A stretch of 64,000 nucleotides of DNA from Mucilaginibacter arboris (GCF_009754915.1 NZ_WPIK01000004.1:62001-126000), one strand, 5' to 3'. Positions 1 to 8,705 are shown, counted from the stretch's first letter. The notes: generated by a model from the sequence alone, not told the origin. Translations and numbers: made by a program.

Positions 1-477
1 GACATAAGTAAGCGAATTACAGGTTTTTAAATTAGATAAACTATTGATTGGTTTGGAAATATCTTCAAACACATTCATAATTAACCCACGCTGGTTTAAC
101 GTATATTGCTGATCTTGTAACGTTTCCCATTCAATTGCATAAGCTAATTTATTATCCGTAGGTGTATATAATCCGCCGGCATCACGGAAAACAGTTAACC
201 GCATGCGGCCATTTTTTGCTTTGTTTCGCGTGGCTAACTCTTTGGCTTTTTCCTTTAAAAAATCAATATCCAAGGCAGAATAATTCTCCAGTTTTAAGGC
301 TTTCATGCCCGACTGCAACCGCTTTGCATGCAAACTGGCAAACTGTAATTGCCCTTTAATCATCCTCATGCTTTCGAAAATACCATCGCCATATCGAAAA
401 GCACGGTTATTCAATTGAAGAACTTGCTGCTCAGCCGGAATAATTTCTCCGTTATAATTAAAAAATAGTAAAGCCAT
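1..477 (-). CDS. Class IV aminotransferase / aminodeoxychorismate lyase-like (C-terminus outside window)
   Basis: Reading leftward from an ATG at 475-477, the frame stays open to the window edge for about 159 codons. The start (MALLFFNYNGEI) and the segment NNRAFRYGDGIFESMRM at about residues 23-39 are typical of the N-terminal half of fold-type IV PLP enzymes, a family that includes 4-amino-4-deoxychorismate lyase (PabC) and branched-chain aminotransferases. The catalytic lysine and PLP phosphate-binding loop are expected in the missing part or near its edge. A pabB homologue lies at 10545-11783 in the same window, which makes a role in p-aminobenzoate/folate synthesis plausible but unproven. 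The gene lies just downstream of rluD on the same strand, six bases away, so the two are probably cotranscribed. Confidence 0.8.
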   Translation of the reverse strand, partial: MALLFFNYNGEIIPAEQQVLQLNNRAFRYGDGIFESMRMIKGQLQFASLHAKRLQSGMKALKLENYSALDIDFLKEKAKELATRNKAKNGRMRLTVFRDAGGLYTPTDNKLAYAIEWETLQDQQYTLNQRGLIMNVFEDISKPINSLSNLKTCNSLTYV

Positions 478-483
478 TAAAAT

Positions 484-1539
484 CTAAGACAGCGTATCTG
501 GTATTTCATTAGTTACCGTAGCAACATATTTCTGCCATTTTTCTAAAGCCATCCTAAAATCATCAGGTAAAGGTGCTTCAAAATGAACATACTTTTTAGT
601 AGTTGGATGGATAAAGCCTAATGTTTGTGCATGCAGCGCCTGGCGCGGCAATAGTTCAAAACAGTTTTCTACAAACTGTTTGTACTTGGTAAAAACAGTT
701 CCTTTTAAAATTTTGTCTCCGCCATAAACTGCATCGTTAAACAAAGGATGGCCGATATGTTTTAAATGTGCACGGATTTGGTGCGTACGGCCAGTTTCTA
801 ACTGGCATTCTATTAACGTAACATAATTTAACCGTTGCAAAACTTTATAATGTGTTACCGCCCATTTTCCTTTTTCTTCCTCATCATAAATAGACATCAC
901 CCGGCGGTCTTTTAAACTTCTGCCAATATAACCGGTAATAGTTCCGTCTTTTTCCAAATCTCCCCAAACCAAAGCCAGGTACTTTCTTGTAATAGTATGA
1001 TCAAAAAACTGCCGCGCCAGCCAGGCCATTGCCCTTTCGTTTTTGCTGATAACGAGCAGACCGGAAGTATCTTTATCTATACGATGAACCAAACCTGGCC
1101 TACCACTATTGCCAGGCAGTTCGGGAAGTTGGTTGAAATGATAAACCAAACCGTTTACCAAAGTACCATCATAATTATTAAAACCAGGATGCACCACCAT
1201 GCCTGCAGGTTTGTTAATAATTAACAAGTCATCATCTTCATGAACAATATTAAGCGGAATATTTTCCGGATAAACTTCTGTATCCCGTGGCGGATGCGGC
1301 AACACAACAGAAATTACATCCTGTGGCTTAACTTTATAACTTGGCTTAATAATTTTATCGTTTACCAAGACGTTACCTAATTCAATGCCGTTTTGCAGAC
1401 GGTTCCGGGTAACATTTTCTAAACGGTTCATCAGAAATTTATCAATACGCAGTAAAGCCTGGCCTTTATCTACTACTATCCTAAAGTGTTCGTAAAGTTC
1501 CTGCTCTTCCTGTTCGTATAGTTCTGTTTCCTGGTTCAT
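484..1539 (-). CDS. rluD: RluA/RluD family 23S rRNA pseudouridine synthase
   Basis: Converts specific uridines of large-subunit rRNA to pseudouridine in the cytoplasm. An S4 RNA-binding domain occupies about residues 28-87, followed by the catalytic domain with the signature HRIDKDTSGLL; the catalytic aspartate is about residue 155. Conserved KPAGMVVHP and TGRTHQIRAHL segments are present. The length, 351 residues, fits RluD-type enzymes. The frame can be extended to a TTG at 1548, but a TAnnTTTG promoter box (TACTTTTG) overlaps that codon at 1546-1553 on the same strand, so the ATG at 1537-1539 is the better start. Which uridines are modified cannot be told from sequence; RluD is the best fit among RluA, RluC and RluD. 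Confidence 0.92.
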   Translation of the reverse strand: MNQETELYEQEEQELYEHFRIVVDKGQALLRIDKFLMNRLENVTRNRLQNGIELGNVLVNDKIIKPSYKVKPQDVISVVLPHPPRDTEVYPENIPLNIVHEDDDLLIINKPAGMVVHPGFNNYDGTLVNGLVYHFNQLPELPGNSGRPGLVHRIDKDTSGLLVISKNERAMAWLARQFFDHTITRKYLALVWGDLEKDGTITGYIGRSLKDRRVMSIYDEEEKGKWAVTHYKVLQRLNYVTLIECQLETGRTHQIRAHLKHIGHPLFNDAVYGGDKILKGTVFTKYKQFVENCFELLPRQALHAQTLGFIHPTTKKYVHFEAPLPDDFRMALEKWQKYVATVTNEIPDTLS

Positions 1540-1545
1540 CGGGCA

Positions 1546-1553
1546 CAAAAGTA
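1546..1553 (-). promoter_or_regulatory. TAnnTTTG -7 box for rluD
   Basis: TACTTTTG on the minus strand matches the Bacteroidota -7 consensus. It ends seven bases before the rluD ATG, so transcription would begin at or just before the start codon. No clear -33 TTG is seen at the usual spacing. Confidence 0.5.
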
Positions 1554-1599
1554 ACAGTTTTTTAATGAACCATTTTTGATTAATAAACGTAAAATCAGT

Positions 1600-2670
1600 A
1601 TGAACAAATTTTCCAAAACTCTAATTACTGCCGGAATGCTTCTTTTAGGCACCCAATTACAAGCGCAGGATTACATTTCCGCTTTGATCAAATCAGGCCC
1701 GGCAGATGCTACCAAATTAGCCAATGCTTACCTCGAACCCTTATTTAAAGGTTTTGGAACCGGCATCAACAGCGGCTGGAACAATACAGCAAAAACTAAA
1801 AGTTTGCTTGGTTTTGATTTGCGTGCCAGCGTTTCTGCTGTATTTACCCCTTCTTCGGATAAAACTTTTGATATAACCAAAATTGGCTTATCTAATAATG
1901 TGCGCCCGACCGATGCCAGCAGGACCATTGCCCCAACCATTGGTGGTTCTGGTGCTGCTCCTCAAATTGCTGTTTATGACGATCAAAACCGAAAAGTTGG
2001 AAATTTTACCCTTCCTTCAGGTGTTCTTTCTGTTATTCCTGCACCTCAGATCCAGTTAACCGCTGGCTTGGTTTACCATACCGAAGCATCGTTGCGTTAC
2101 ATGCCTTCCATCAATTTCGGCAGTAATGTGGGTTCAATTTCCATGATTGGTTTTGGATTGAAGCATAATATTTTACAGGATTTTGTAGGAAAAACAGCAG
2201 ATAAAATCATTCCAATTGATCTCGCCATTAGCGCTGGTTTTACGCAGTTGAAATACCATTTGCCGGTAAGCGTACAACCCGACCAAGGCGTACAACCAAA
2301 AGATAACCAGCAAAATACAGATTTTAGCAACCAACGTGTGGATGGTACTTTTAACGGTTTTAATGCCGAGGTAATTGTTTCTAAAAAGATCCTGTTTTTT
2401 ACACCATTTGCTTCTGTTGGTTATTTAAGTTCTCATACGAATGTTGGTTTGTTAGGCAATTTCCCAATTACAACCGGCATCAATAACATCGTTCAGCAAC
2501 AACCCACTTATACTACTTTTACCGACCCGGTTTCTATTAAAGAACAAAGTATCAGCAGTGCAAAAGCTACTTTAGGTTTTGAGCTAAACCTGGCTTTTTT
2601 TCGCTTTTATGCCGCTTATACAACTTCTCAATATCAATCTGTTAATGCCGGTATTGGATTCGGTCTGTAA
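1600..2670 (+). CDS. DUF6588-like secreted/outer-membrane protein
   Basis: A 356-residue protein with a signal peptide (MNKFSKTLITAGMLLLG, cleavage likely after LQAQ). The body is rich in alternating hydrophobic strands with glycines and ends in an aromatic-rich strand (YQSVNAGIGFGL), as in outer-membrane beta-barrels. Overall it resembles the DUF6588 proteins of Bacteroidota, whose function is unknown. The frame is open upstream to 1576, but the signal peptide begins at the ATG at 1600. It is divergent from rluD, with the 60-base gap holding both promoters, and lies 18 bases upstream of the ACC-deaminase-like gene, so the two may be cotranscribed. Confidence 0.65.
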   Translation: MNKFSKTLITAGMLLLGTQLQAQDYISALIKSGPADATKLANAYLEPLFKGFGTGINSGWNNTAKTKSLLGFDLRASVSAVFTPSSDKTFDITKIGLSNNVRPTDASRTIAPTIGGSGAAPQIAVYDDQNRKVGNFTLPSGVLSVIPAPQIQLTAGLVYHTEASLRYMPSINFGSNVGSISMIGFGLKHNILQDFVGKTADKIIPIDLAISAGFTQLKYHLPVSVQPDQGVQPKDNQQNTDFSNQRVDGTFNGFNAEVIVSKKILFFTPFASVGYLSSHTNVGLLGNFPITTGINNIVQQQPTYTTFTDPVSIKEQSISSAKATLGFELNLAFFRFYAAYTTSQYQSVNAGIGFGL

Positions 2671-2688
2671 AATGGTTTTCTTTACGGG

Positions 2689-3576
2689 ATGGATTTTCAG
2701 TTCAACAGTCCCGTTCATAAAATTGAGGATGCTTCTTTTACCGATAAAAAAATAGAGCTTTACCTCAAGCGGGACGATCTGATCCACCCATTGATTTCGG
2801 GCAACAAATGGCGAAAATTAAAATTTCTACTTGCTGATGCCCGGCTTCAGCATAAAACCCATTTGGTTACTTTTGGCGGCGCTTTTTCTAACCATTTACT
2901 GGCTACGGCTGCTGCGGGCGCAACTTTTGGTTTTAAAACAACTGGTTTTGTACGAGGCGAAAAAGTAACAAACGATACACTTTTTATGTGTTCTTTGCTG
3001 GGGATGCATTTGATTTTTACTGATAGAAACAGTTATCAGCATAAACAGGAACTTTTTTCATCTAACTTTGCTAATCTGCCAGAAGCTTTTTTTATAGATG
3101 AAGGCGGCGCTTCTGCACAAGCTGCACTCGGGTGCAGCGAATTGGTAACTGAACTTCCTGAAGATTTTGATCATCTATTTTGTGCTTGTGGGACAGGAAC
3201 TACAGCAGCCGGTATATTGAACGGATTGACGGCGAAAAATCTTTCAACTCAATTTCATGCGGTCCCGGTTTTTAAAAATGCCGGATGGATGCGACTGGAA
3301 ATAGAAAAATACCTGCTAAAAGAAGCATCCTTTAATTTGCATAGCCAATATGGTTTTGGCGGATATGCAAAAACAACACCCGATCTCCTTTTTTTTATTA
3401 AAAAATTTATTGCAGCCACCGGCATTCTTATTGATCCGGTTTATACAGGCAAAATGCTCTTTGCCGTTTACGATCTCATTAACAAAAACTACTTTTTGCC
3501 CGGTTCTAAAATATTAGCTGTACATACCGGCGGTATTTTTGGTTTGCTTGGCATGAAAAAGCAGTTTCAGTTTTAA
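2689..3576 (+). CDS. 1-aminocyclopropane-1-carboxylate deaminase / D-cysteine desulfhydrase family PLP enzyme
   Basis: A 295-residue cytoplasmic fold-type II PLP enzyme. The segment SGNKWRKLKFLL carries the PLP-binding lysine at about residue 40, followed by the FGGAFSNHL substrate/phosphate region near residue 65 and the glycine-rich CGTGTTAAG loop near residue 166. These place it in the ACC deaminase/D-cysteine desulfhydrase group; the true substrate cannot be decided from these motifs, and D-cysteine is a common assignment for bacteria without plant contact. It starts 18 bases after the DUF6588 gene. It contains an exact R14-A copy at 2729-2742 and a one-mismatch reverse copy at 3315-3328, both read as normal codons. 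Confidence 0.85.
   Translation: MDFQFNSPVHKIEDASFTDKKIELYLKRDDLIHPLISGNKWRKLKFLLADARLQHKTHLVTFGGAFSNHLLATAAAGATFGFKTTGFVRGEKVTNDTLFMCSLLGMHLIFTDRNSYQHKQELFSSNFANLPEAFFIDEGGASAQAALGCSELVTELPEDFDHLFCACGTGTTAAGILNGLTAKNLSTQFHAVPVFKNAGWMRLEIEKYLLKEASFNLHSQYGFGGYAKTTPDLLFFIKKFIAATGILIDPVYTGKMLFAVYDLINKNYFLPGSKILAVHTGGIFGLLGMKKQFQF
2729..2742 (+). repeat. R14-A copy inside ACC-deaminase-like gene
   Basis: Exact ATGCTTCTTTTACC, translated in frame as part of EDASFTDKK, followed by GATAAAAAAATA. No insertion is apparent relative to the family. Confidence 0.7.
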
Positions 3577-3583
3577 AATAACT

Positions 3584-3597
3584 ATGCTTCTTTTACC
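3584..3597 (+). repeat. R14-A copy, intergenic
   Basis: Exact ATGCTTCTTTTACC seven bases after the stop of the ACC-deaminase-like gene, followed by AGGTAAAAATTG. TTTTACC-A-GGTAAAA at 3591-3605 makes a small internal palindrome. Confidence 0.8.
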
Positions 3598-3804
3598 AGG
3601 TAAAAATTGTTAACCACGTTTCAGTGTTGGTTTTCAGGCTTATCACTTAGCTTTTTAGCAGTAAAATCGATTACTTTCAGATTTTTATCACAAAAACTTT
3701 TTTATATTGTTAATATTATTAAAAAATACTTAATATTTTTATACTTATTTACAAAAATTGGTGTTAATACTTACATAAATTTCCTACTTCTTATACTATC
3801 CGTT

Positions 3805-4269
3805 ATGGCCAAACTTGATACCAATCTAAAAAATCAGCTTCTCGACCTTGCTGAAACGCTAAATGCCTTTAAATCAGACACTGTTCAGGTTATAATAGCC
3901 GAGAGACTGCTGGACAGCATTTTTGTGAACGAGGAGCAGAATTTTAACAACCCGGAAAATGGGCAGGAGCAATCCTATAACCCGCGCCGGGCTAAAAGAA
4001 TCAACCCAAATAAAGAGCGTAAAAACAGCGGACACGTGCGGGAACGGAAACCAACCGGTGCAACCAAAGCAATGTACCGCTTGTTAGATACTGATTTTTT
4101 TGACGAGCCAAAATCTATTTCAGCAATTGCCGACCGTTATAAAGAGGAATTTAACGAAGATTTTAAAACTTCAGAAATATCAGGCATCCTGTTAAAATCA
4201 GTAAAAGAAAACCTTTTAAAGCGCGAAAAGAACCAAGGCAACAAACGTTACGAATATGTGAAGGCTTAA
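3805..4269 (+). CDS. Hypothetical protein, basic with helix-turn-helix-like C-terminus
   Basis: A 154-residue protein I do not recognise. From the ATG at 3805: an N-terminal helical segment (residues 1-45, rich in Leu/Ile and acidic residues), a strongly basic low-complexity linker (about 60-95, many Arg/Lys/Asn), then a C-terminal helical part (SISAIADRY to LKSVKENLL) that reads like a small winged-helix or helix-turn-helix module. The open frame runs back to 3607, but that extension is a hydrophobic A/T-rich translation with no coding character, so ATG 3805 is preferred. A nucleic-acid-binding role is inference from charge and helix pattern. It is monocistronic between a plus-strand neighbour and the convergent bshB1. 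Confidence 0.6.
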   Translation: MAKLDTNLKNQLLDLAETLNAFKSDTVQVIIAERLLDSIFVNEEQNFNNPENGQEQSYNPRRAKRINPNKERKNSGHVRERKPTGATKAMYRLLDTDFFDEPKSISAIADRYKEEFNEDFKTSEISGILLKSVKENLLKREKNQGNKRYEYVKA

Positions 4270-4294
4270 TTAACTTCAAAAACTTTTTTATCGT

Positions 4295-5020
4295 TTAGAT
4301 GAGATTGAACAGATCGTTCACGCCAAGTAACCTTTTGCAAGTGAACCCTTCTGCATATTTTACCTGTATTGCCCTGCCAAATTCGCGTGCCCTTGCCTCT
4401 GCTACTTCCATAAATTCCGGACTGGAAATGTAGGTTTGCGGTTCATCAATCCAGTCAGGGTTGTAAAACTGAGATTTAAATGCTTTTATACTGGCTACTT
4501 TTTGTGGCCAGTAAGGTGTAATATCAACCAAAATATCAGGTTTGATATACGTATCCTGAATAAAGTTCAATACCATTTTTGGCCGCCAGGCTTCCTGTTC
4601 CAACCCATCATCCAATACTGTTTTTATCTTCCTTAAACCTGCATAGAAACAAGCATGTTCTACCAGATCTGCTGCCCGTGCATGGTCCGGATGACGATCG
4701 AGAGTGGCATTGGTAATTACAATTTCTGGCTGATATTTACGGATTACACTAATTACTTCCAGTTGGTGCTGATCGTCGTTTTTAAAATAACCGTCTTGTA
4801 AACCTATATTTTCCCGAACAGTTAAATTGAGTATTTCTGCTGCGCGTGCGGCTTCTTCCCGCCTGATTTCTACAGTTCCGCGCGTTCCTAATTCTCCCCT
4901 TGTCAAATCTGCTATGCCTACTTTTTTACCTAAGGCAATTTGTTTAGCTATTGTACCAGAACAATATAATTCCGCGTCGTCTGGATGTGATGGTAAAACC
5001 AGAATATCTAATTTAGTCAT
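4295..5020 (-). CDS. bshB1: N-acetyl-alpha-D-glucosaminyl L-malate deacetylase (bacillithiol synthesis)
   Basis: Removes the acetyl group from GlcNAc-malate, the second step of bacillithiol synthesis in the cytoplasm. This is a LmbE/PIG-L zinc deacetylase: the metal motif SHPDDAE sits at residues 11-17 (usual form AHPDD.E) and a second HPDH lies near residue 110. TRGELGTRGT and DGYF segments are typical of BshB1, as is the length of 241 residues. It implies the cell makes bacillithiol; bshA and bshC are not in this window. A glutathione-peroxidase-like gene follows upstream on the same strand, separated by a 191-base gap holding an inverted R14 pair. It contains an exact R14-B copy at 4615-4628. 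Confidence 0.9.
   Translation of the reverse strand: MTKLDILVLPSHPDDAELYCSGTIAKQIALGKKVGIADLTRGELGTRGTVEIRREEAARAAEILNLTVRENIGLQDGYFKNDDQHQLEVISVIRKYQPEIVITNATLDRHPDHARAADLVEHACFYAGLRKIKTVLDDGLEQEAWRPKMVLNFIQDTYIKPDILVDITPYWPQKVASIKAFKSQFYNPDWIDEPQTYISSPEFMEVAEARAREFGRAIQVKYAEGFTCKRLLGVNDLFNLI
4615..4628 (+). repeat. R14-B copy inside bshB1
   Basis: Exact ATACTGTTTTTATC in the coding region of bshB1, opposite to its reading direction. Translated without any apparent insertion. Confidence 0.6.
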
Positions 5021-5086
5021 ATATAATTACTGCACCTATTTTGTCGGTTCTTAAAACTTGCTTAAATTTTTATCAGAAAAATGATG

Positions 5087-5177
5087 ATGCTTCTTTTATC
5101 ACTATAAATTCTGTTTTTATAACGGCTCAGATTATGAGCATTAAAAGTTGATGATTTTTAGGCGATAAAAGAAGTAT
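5087..5177. repeat. Inverted pair of R14-A copies between gpx and bshB1
   Basis: ATGCTTCTTTTATC at 5087-5100 faces GATAAAAGAAGTAT at 5164-5177, so the outer ends are complementary. The 63-base interior holds a degenerate B-like word (TTCTGTTTTTATAA near 5109) and a small hairpin GCTCA-GATTA-TGAGC at 5125-5139. The element fills half of the 191-base gap between the peroxidase start and the bshB1 start region. It contains no open frame. Confidence 0.8.
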
Positions 5178-5211
5178 AGAAAAATAAATTAAACAAATTT
5201 TAAATATGCCC

Positions 5212-5712
5212 TTACTTAACGGCAAGTAACCGCTCTATTTTTTTCTTGATTTTTGAGGAAGTCGGTTTCGTAAAAGGATAAAAAAAGTCGCATACTTCAC
5301 CTTCTTTGTTCACTAAATATTTATGAAAATTCCATCGTGGAGTAGAATTTAGGTGCCCGTTCAGGTTTTTATCAGATAAAAATTGGTATAAAGGATGTGC
5401 GTACGAGCCTCTCACCCTAATTTTATTGAATACCGGATAATTTGCACTGTGGTTTACTGTACAAAATTCTAATATCTTCTCGCCATCCAATGGTTCCTGT
5501 CCGCCAAAATCATTAGAAGGAAAAGCCAGGATTTCAAATTCCTGCTCTGCATATAACTGCCTCAACCCTTCTAACTCTGTTAATTGTGGTGTAAAACCGC
5601 AACCTGATGCTGTATTTACAATCAATAATACTTTGCCTTTAAAAACTTCCAGGCTTATTTCGTGCCCGCCAATAGTTTCTACATTAAACTGATAAATATT
5701 TTTTTCGGTCAT
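5212..5712 (-). CDS. Glutathione peroxidase family protein
   Basis: A 166-residue thiol peroxidase that reduces hydroperoxides. The peroxidatic cysteine is Cys38 in NTASGCGFTPQ (Cys rather than selenocysteine); the catalytic partners Gln72 (FGGQEP) and Trp127-Asn128 (TPRWNF) are present. The cysteine normally found in FPCN is Ser66 here, but Cys84 in EFCTVNHSANYPVF aligns with the resolving cysteine of thioredoxin-dependent members, so a two-cysteine, thioredoxin-type mechanism is likely. No signal peptide, so cytoplasmic. Nearby bshB1 suggests a thiol-redox neighbourhood, though the R14 pair separates them. Six bases from the DUF4294 gene upstream, probably one transcript. Confidence 0.88.
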   Translation of the reverse strand: MTEKNIYQFNVETIGGHEISLEVFKGKVLLIVNTASGCGFTPQLTELEGLRQLYAEQEFEILAFPSNDFGGQEPLDGEKILEFCTVNHSANYPVFNKIRVRGSYAHPLYQFLSDKNLNGHLNSTPRWNFHKYLVNKEGEVCDFFYPFTKPTSSKIKKKIERLLAVK

Positions 5713-5717
5713 TTAAT

Positions 5718-6338
5718 TTAATAATAAACTGAATATCCTGCAGATACCAAAATTGCTTCTATATCCCGGTCTTCTTCAGGGTTATACGTTTCTTTGAGAT
5801 CATGGCCAAAAACACGTGCCGCCGATTGAAACATAAACGCTTGAAATCCGCCTTTCAGTTGTTTCAATAACTCAAAACTGGTGTTTCCTGTTTCACGTTG
5901 TACCAACTTAATCAGGATTTCTCCCTGTGTAATTGTCAGGTTTTTAATTTGCTTGTTAAAAAGGTCTTTAATCTCTTTTTCGCATGCTTTAACCATTTCT
6001 TTTTGCTTGCGTTTATCGCCCGTTGTAGCCAGGTCGCGTTCCAGTTGCCGGTAACGTGCACCTGCAAATTGTGCATAAGGCAAAACCTTTAAAACGTTGT
6101 AGCGCAAACGATTGTAAGCAGCACGGTCTTCGGGTGTTTTAAAAACTCTAAAATCCCTGATATTAGCGTCAGGAAGGAGTACCCAGGGAATAAACTCGCC
6201 GTCAAGCTGTGTCACAGCCACTTTAATACTGTCGTTTTTACCTGGTTTAATTTTAAAAGCAGCGGTTTCTGCTGTTGATTGTGCTTTTATAACACAAGAC
6301 AGACAGGAAAAAAGCCCAAAAAACCATAGATATTTCAT
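5718..6338 (-). CDS. DUF4294 domain protein
   Basis: A 206-residue protein with an N-terminal signal peptide (MKYLWFFGLFSCLSCVIKAQ), so exported. The body, from LDGEFIPWVLLPD through about residue 200, matches the DUF4294 family of Bacteroidota, with the conserved RLRYNVLKVLPYA helix and RETGNTSFELLK. Function is not known. It is transcribed leftward just upstream of the peroxidase and divergent from relA/spoT; the 114-base gap between the two starts shows no clear TAnnTTTG box. Confidence 0.8.
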   Translation of the reverse strand: MKYLWFFGLFSCLSCVIKAQSTAETAAFKIKPGKNDSIKVAVTQLDGEFIPWVLLPDANIRDFRVFKTPEDRAAYNRLRYNVLKVLPYAQFAGARYRQLERDLATTGDKRKQKEMVKACEKEIKDLFNKQIKNLTITQGEILIKLVQRETGNTSFELLKQLKGGFQAFMFQSAARVFGHDLKETYNPEEDRDIEAILVSAGYSVYY

Positions 6339-6452
6339 AAATTTACCTTAAGCAAAAATAAGCTTATTTTAATAACAATAGTAAAAGCTAAGTACGTAAA
6401 CAGTAATAAGATGTTGTTTACAAAAAATAATATATAAGGCAAAAAAAGCTGT

Positions 6453-8675
6453 ATGAAAGAAATTGTGATTGACCTGGAAGCGGAGAAGAAGGAAATACTA
6501 AAAAGATACCGGGCATTGTTAAGGGCGTGTAAAGCTACTTTGCAAAAGGGTGATGAGCGGATGATACGCAAAGCCTTTGAAGTAGCCGTAGAAAGCCATC
6601 AGGATATGAGGCGCAAATCCGGCGAGCCATATATATATCATCCCATTGCTGTTGCACATATTGCTGCTGAAGAAATTGGGCTCGGCCCCACTTCTATCGT
6701 TTGTGCATTATTACACGATGTGGTAGAAGATACCGATGTTACTTTAGATGATATTGAACGCGATTTCGGAAAAAAAGTAGCCAAAATTATAGATGGGTTA
6801 ACCAAAATATCAGGCGTATTTGATACCAACAGCTCTCTACAGGCAGAAAACTTTAGAAAGATGCTGCTTACCATGGCTGATGATGTGCGGGTAATTTTGA
6901 TCAAACTGGCAGACCGCTTGCACAACATGCGTACGATGGAGTTTATGCCGCGTGATAAACAGCTCAAATTATCATCGGAAACCATTTACTTATATGCGCC
7001 TTTAGCACACCGTTTGGGTTTATATGCCATTAAATCTGAGCTGGAAGATTTGTCCATGAAATACATGGAGCCGGAAACTTATCAGTTCATTAAAAAGAAA
7101 CTCAATGAAAAGAAAGCTGAGCGTGAAAAATTTATCCGTGATTTTATAGAACCGGTTAAAAAAGTATTAGAAACACAGCACTTAAATGCAGATGTTTTTG
7201 GCAGGCCAAAATCGATCCATTCTATCTGGAACAAGATGAAAAAGAAAAATATTCCTTTTGAAGAGGTTTATGATCTTTTTGCCATCCGGATTATTTTAGA
7301 TAGTGCGCCGGAAAATGAAAAGGCAGATTGCTGGAAAGCCTATTCTGATGTAACTGATATTTACCGTCCAAACCCGGACCGCTTACGCGACTGGATCTCA
7401 TCACCAAAAGCAAATGGTTACGAATCTTTACATACAACGGTTATGGGGCCGCGCGGACAGTGGGTAGAAATTCAGATCCGTACAACCCGGATGAATGAAA
7501 TTGCCGAAAAAGGATTTGCTGCGCATTGGAAATACAAGGAATCATCTGCTGAAAGTGGTTTAGACCAGTGGATACACAAGGTTAGGGAATTGTTAAAAAG
7601 CCCGGAAACAAATGCCCTGGATTTTCTGGACGATTTCAAGATGAACCTTTTTTCTGACGAGATATTTATTTTCACGCCAAAAGGAGCATTGGTACAATTA
7701 CCAACCAATGCTACCGCATTGGATTTTGCTTTTGAGATTCACTCTGATGTGGGTGCCCGCTGTATTGGCGCTAAAGTAAACCACAAATTAGTTCCGCTAA
7801 GCTACAAGTTGCAAAATGGCGATCAGGTTGAAATTATCACTTCAAGCAAGCAACAACCCAAAGAAGACTGGCTTAATTTTGTAGTTACCGCAAAGGCGAA
7901 ATCAAAAATTAAATCAGCGTTAAAAGAAGAGAAACGTAAGGTTGCCGAAAACGGAAAAGAAATTCTGGAAAGAAAACTGAAATCGTTAAAAATTTCTTAC
8001 ACATCGGATAACCTGTACAAGCTGTCCTACTTTTTCAAGCTCCAATCAACGCAGGACTTATTTTACAATGTGGCCCAGGGCTTGATCGATTTGAAAGACC
8101 TGAAAGAATTTGTTGCATCAGAAAAAGTGGTCGAAAACCGTTCGCCGGAAAAAATTGAAGCAGACCAGATCCAAAACCTTATCCGTAATGTAAAAACGAA
8201 AGACAGCGATATTTTACTGATTGGCGAGGATATGCAAAAGATTGATTACCGGTTAGCAACTTGCTGTAATCCGATTCCGGGTGATGATGTTTTTGGTTTT
8301 GTCACCGTAAATGAAGGCATCAAGATCCATCAAACCAGTTGCCCTAATGCTACCAAACTGATGTCTAATTATGGCTACCGTATTGTAAAAGCTAAATGGA
8401 CAAACCAGCAGGAACTTGCTTTTTTAACTGGTTTACGCATTAAAGGAATTGATGATGTTGGCTTGATTAATAAGTTAACAACCGTTATTTCTAATGATTT
8501 TAAAGTAAACATGCGCTCTTTAACCGTTGATAGTAACGACGGTATTTTTGAAGGGACTATTATGGTTTACGTACACGATAAGGAGCATTTGGATAATTTG
8601 ATCAAAAAATTGAAATTGGTGCGCGGCGTAACTTCTGTAGCCCGGTTCGACTCGACCTTAGAAAAGGTATCCTGA
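6453..8675 (+). CDS. Bifunctional (p)ppGpp synthetase/hydrolase (RelA/SpoT homologue)
   Basis: Makes and degrades the alarmone (p)ppGpp in the stringent response; cytoplasmic. The 740 residues hold, in order, an HD hydrolase domain (His-Asp at 88-89 in ALLHDVVEDTD, with H63 in YIYHP), a synthetase domain (about 240-360, GRPKSIHSIWNKM and SPKANGYESLHT), a TGS domain (about 395-455), and a C-terminal ACT domain (about 665-738). Both catalytic halves look intact, so it should be a Rel-type bifunctional enzyme. Starts at ATG 6453. The fur-family gene begins 56 bases downstream with its own promoter box. Confidence 0.95.
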   Translation: MKEIVIDLEAEKKEILKRYRALLRACKATLQKGDERMIRKAFEVAVESHQDMRRKSGEPYIYHPIAVAHIAAEEIGLGPTSIVCALLHDVVEDTDVTLDDIERDFGKKVAKIIDGLTKISGVFDTNSSLQAENFRKMLLTMADDVRVILIKLADRLHNMRTMEFMPRDKQLKLSSETIYLYAPLAHRLGLYAIKSELEDLSMKYMEPETYQFIKKKLNEKKAEREKFIRDFIEPVKKVLETQHLNADVFGRPKSIHSIWNKMKKKNIPFEEVYDLFAIRIILDSAPENEKADCWKAYSDVTDIYRPNPDRLRDWISSPKANGYESLHTTVMGPRGQWVEIQIRTTRMNEIAEKGFAAHWKYKESSAESGLDQWIHKVRELLKSPETNALDFLDDFKMNLFSDEIFIFTPKGALVQLPTNATALDFAFEIHSDVGARCIGAKVNHKLVPLSYKLQNGDQVEIITSSKQQPKEDWLNFVVTAKAKSKIKSALKEEKRKVAENGKEILERKLKSLKISYTSDNLYKLSYFFKLQSTQDLFYNVAQGLIDLKDLKEFVASEKVVENRSPEKIEADQIQNLIRNVKTKDSDILLIGEDMQKIDYRLATCCNPIPGDDVFGFVTVNEGIKIHQTSCPNATKLMSNYGYRIVKAKWTNQQELAFLTGLRIKGIDDVGLINKLTTVISNDFKVNMRSLTVDSNDGIFEGTIMVYVHDKEHLDNLIKKLKLVRGVTSVARFDSTLEKVS

Positions 8676-8705
8676 GGAAAGATTCGCATTTTCTTGATTT
8701 ATTAA

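Noticed and set aside
1540-1548. TTG at 1548 as the rluD start
   Set aside because: It falls inside a good TAnnTTTG promoter box, and an ATG lies three codons further in.
5087-5177. Short repeats as a CRISPR array
   Set aside because: Only two copies in inverted orientation, no regular direct repeats with unique spacers, and no cas genes in the window.
5212-5712. Loss of the resolving cysteine in the glutathione peroxidase
   Set aside because: The cysteine of FPCN is indeed Ser66, but Cys84 in the FCTVNHSANYPVF segment aligns with the resolving cysteine of thioredoxin-type members, so the enzyme looks complete.
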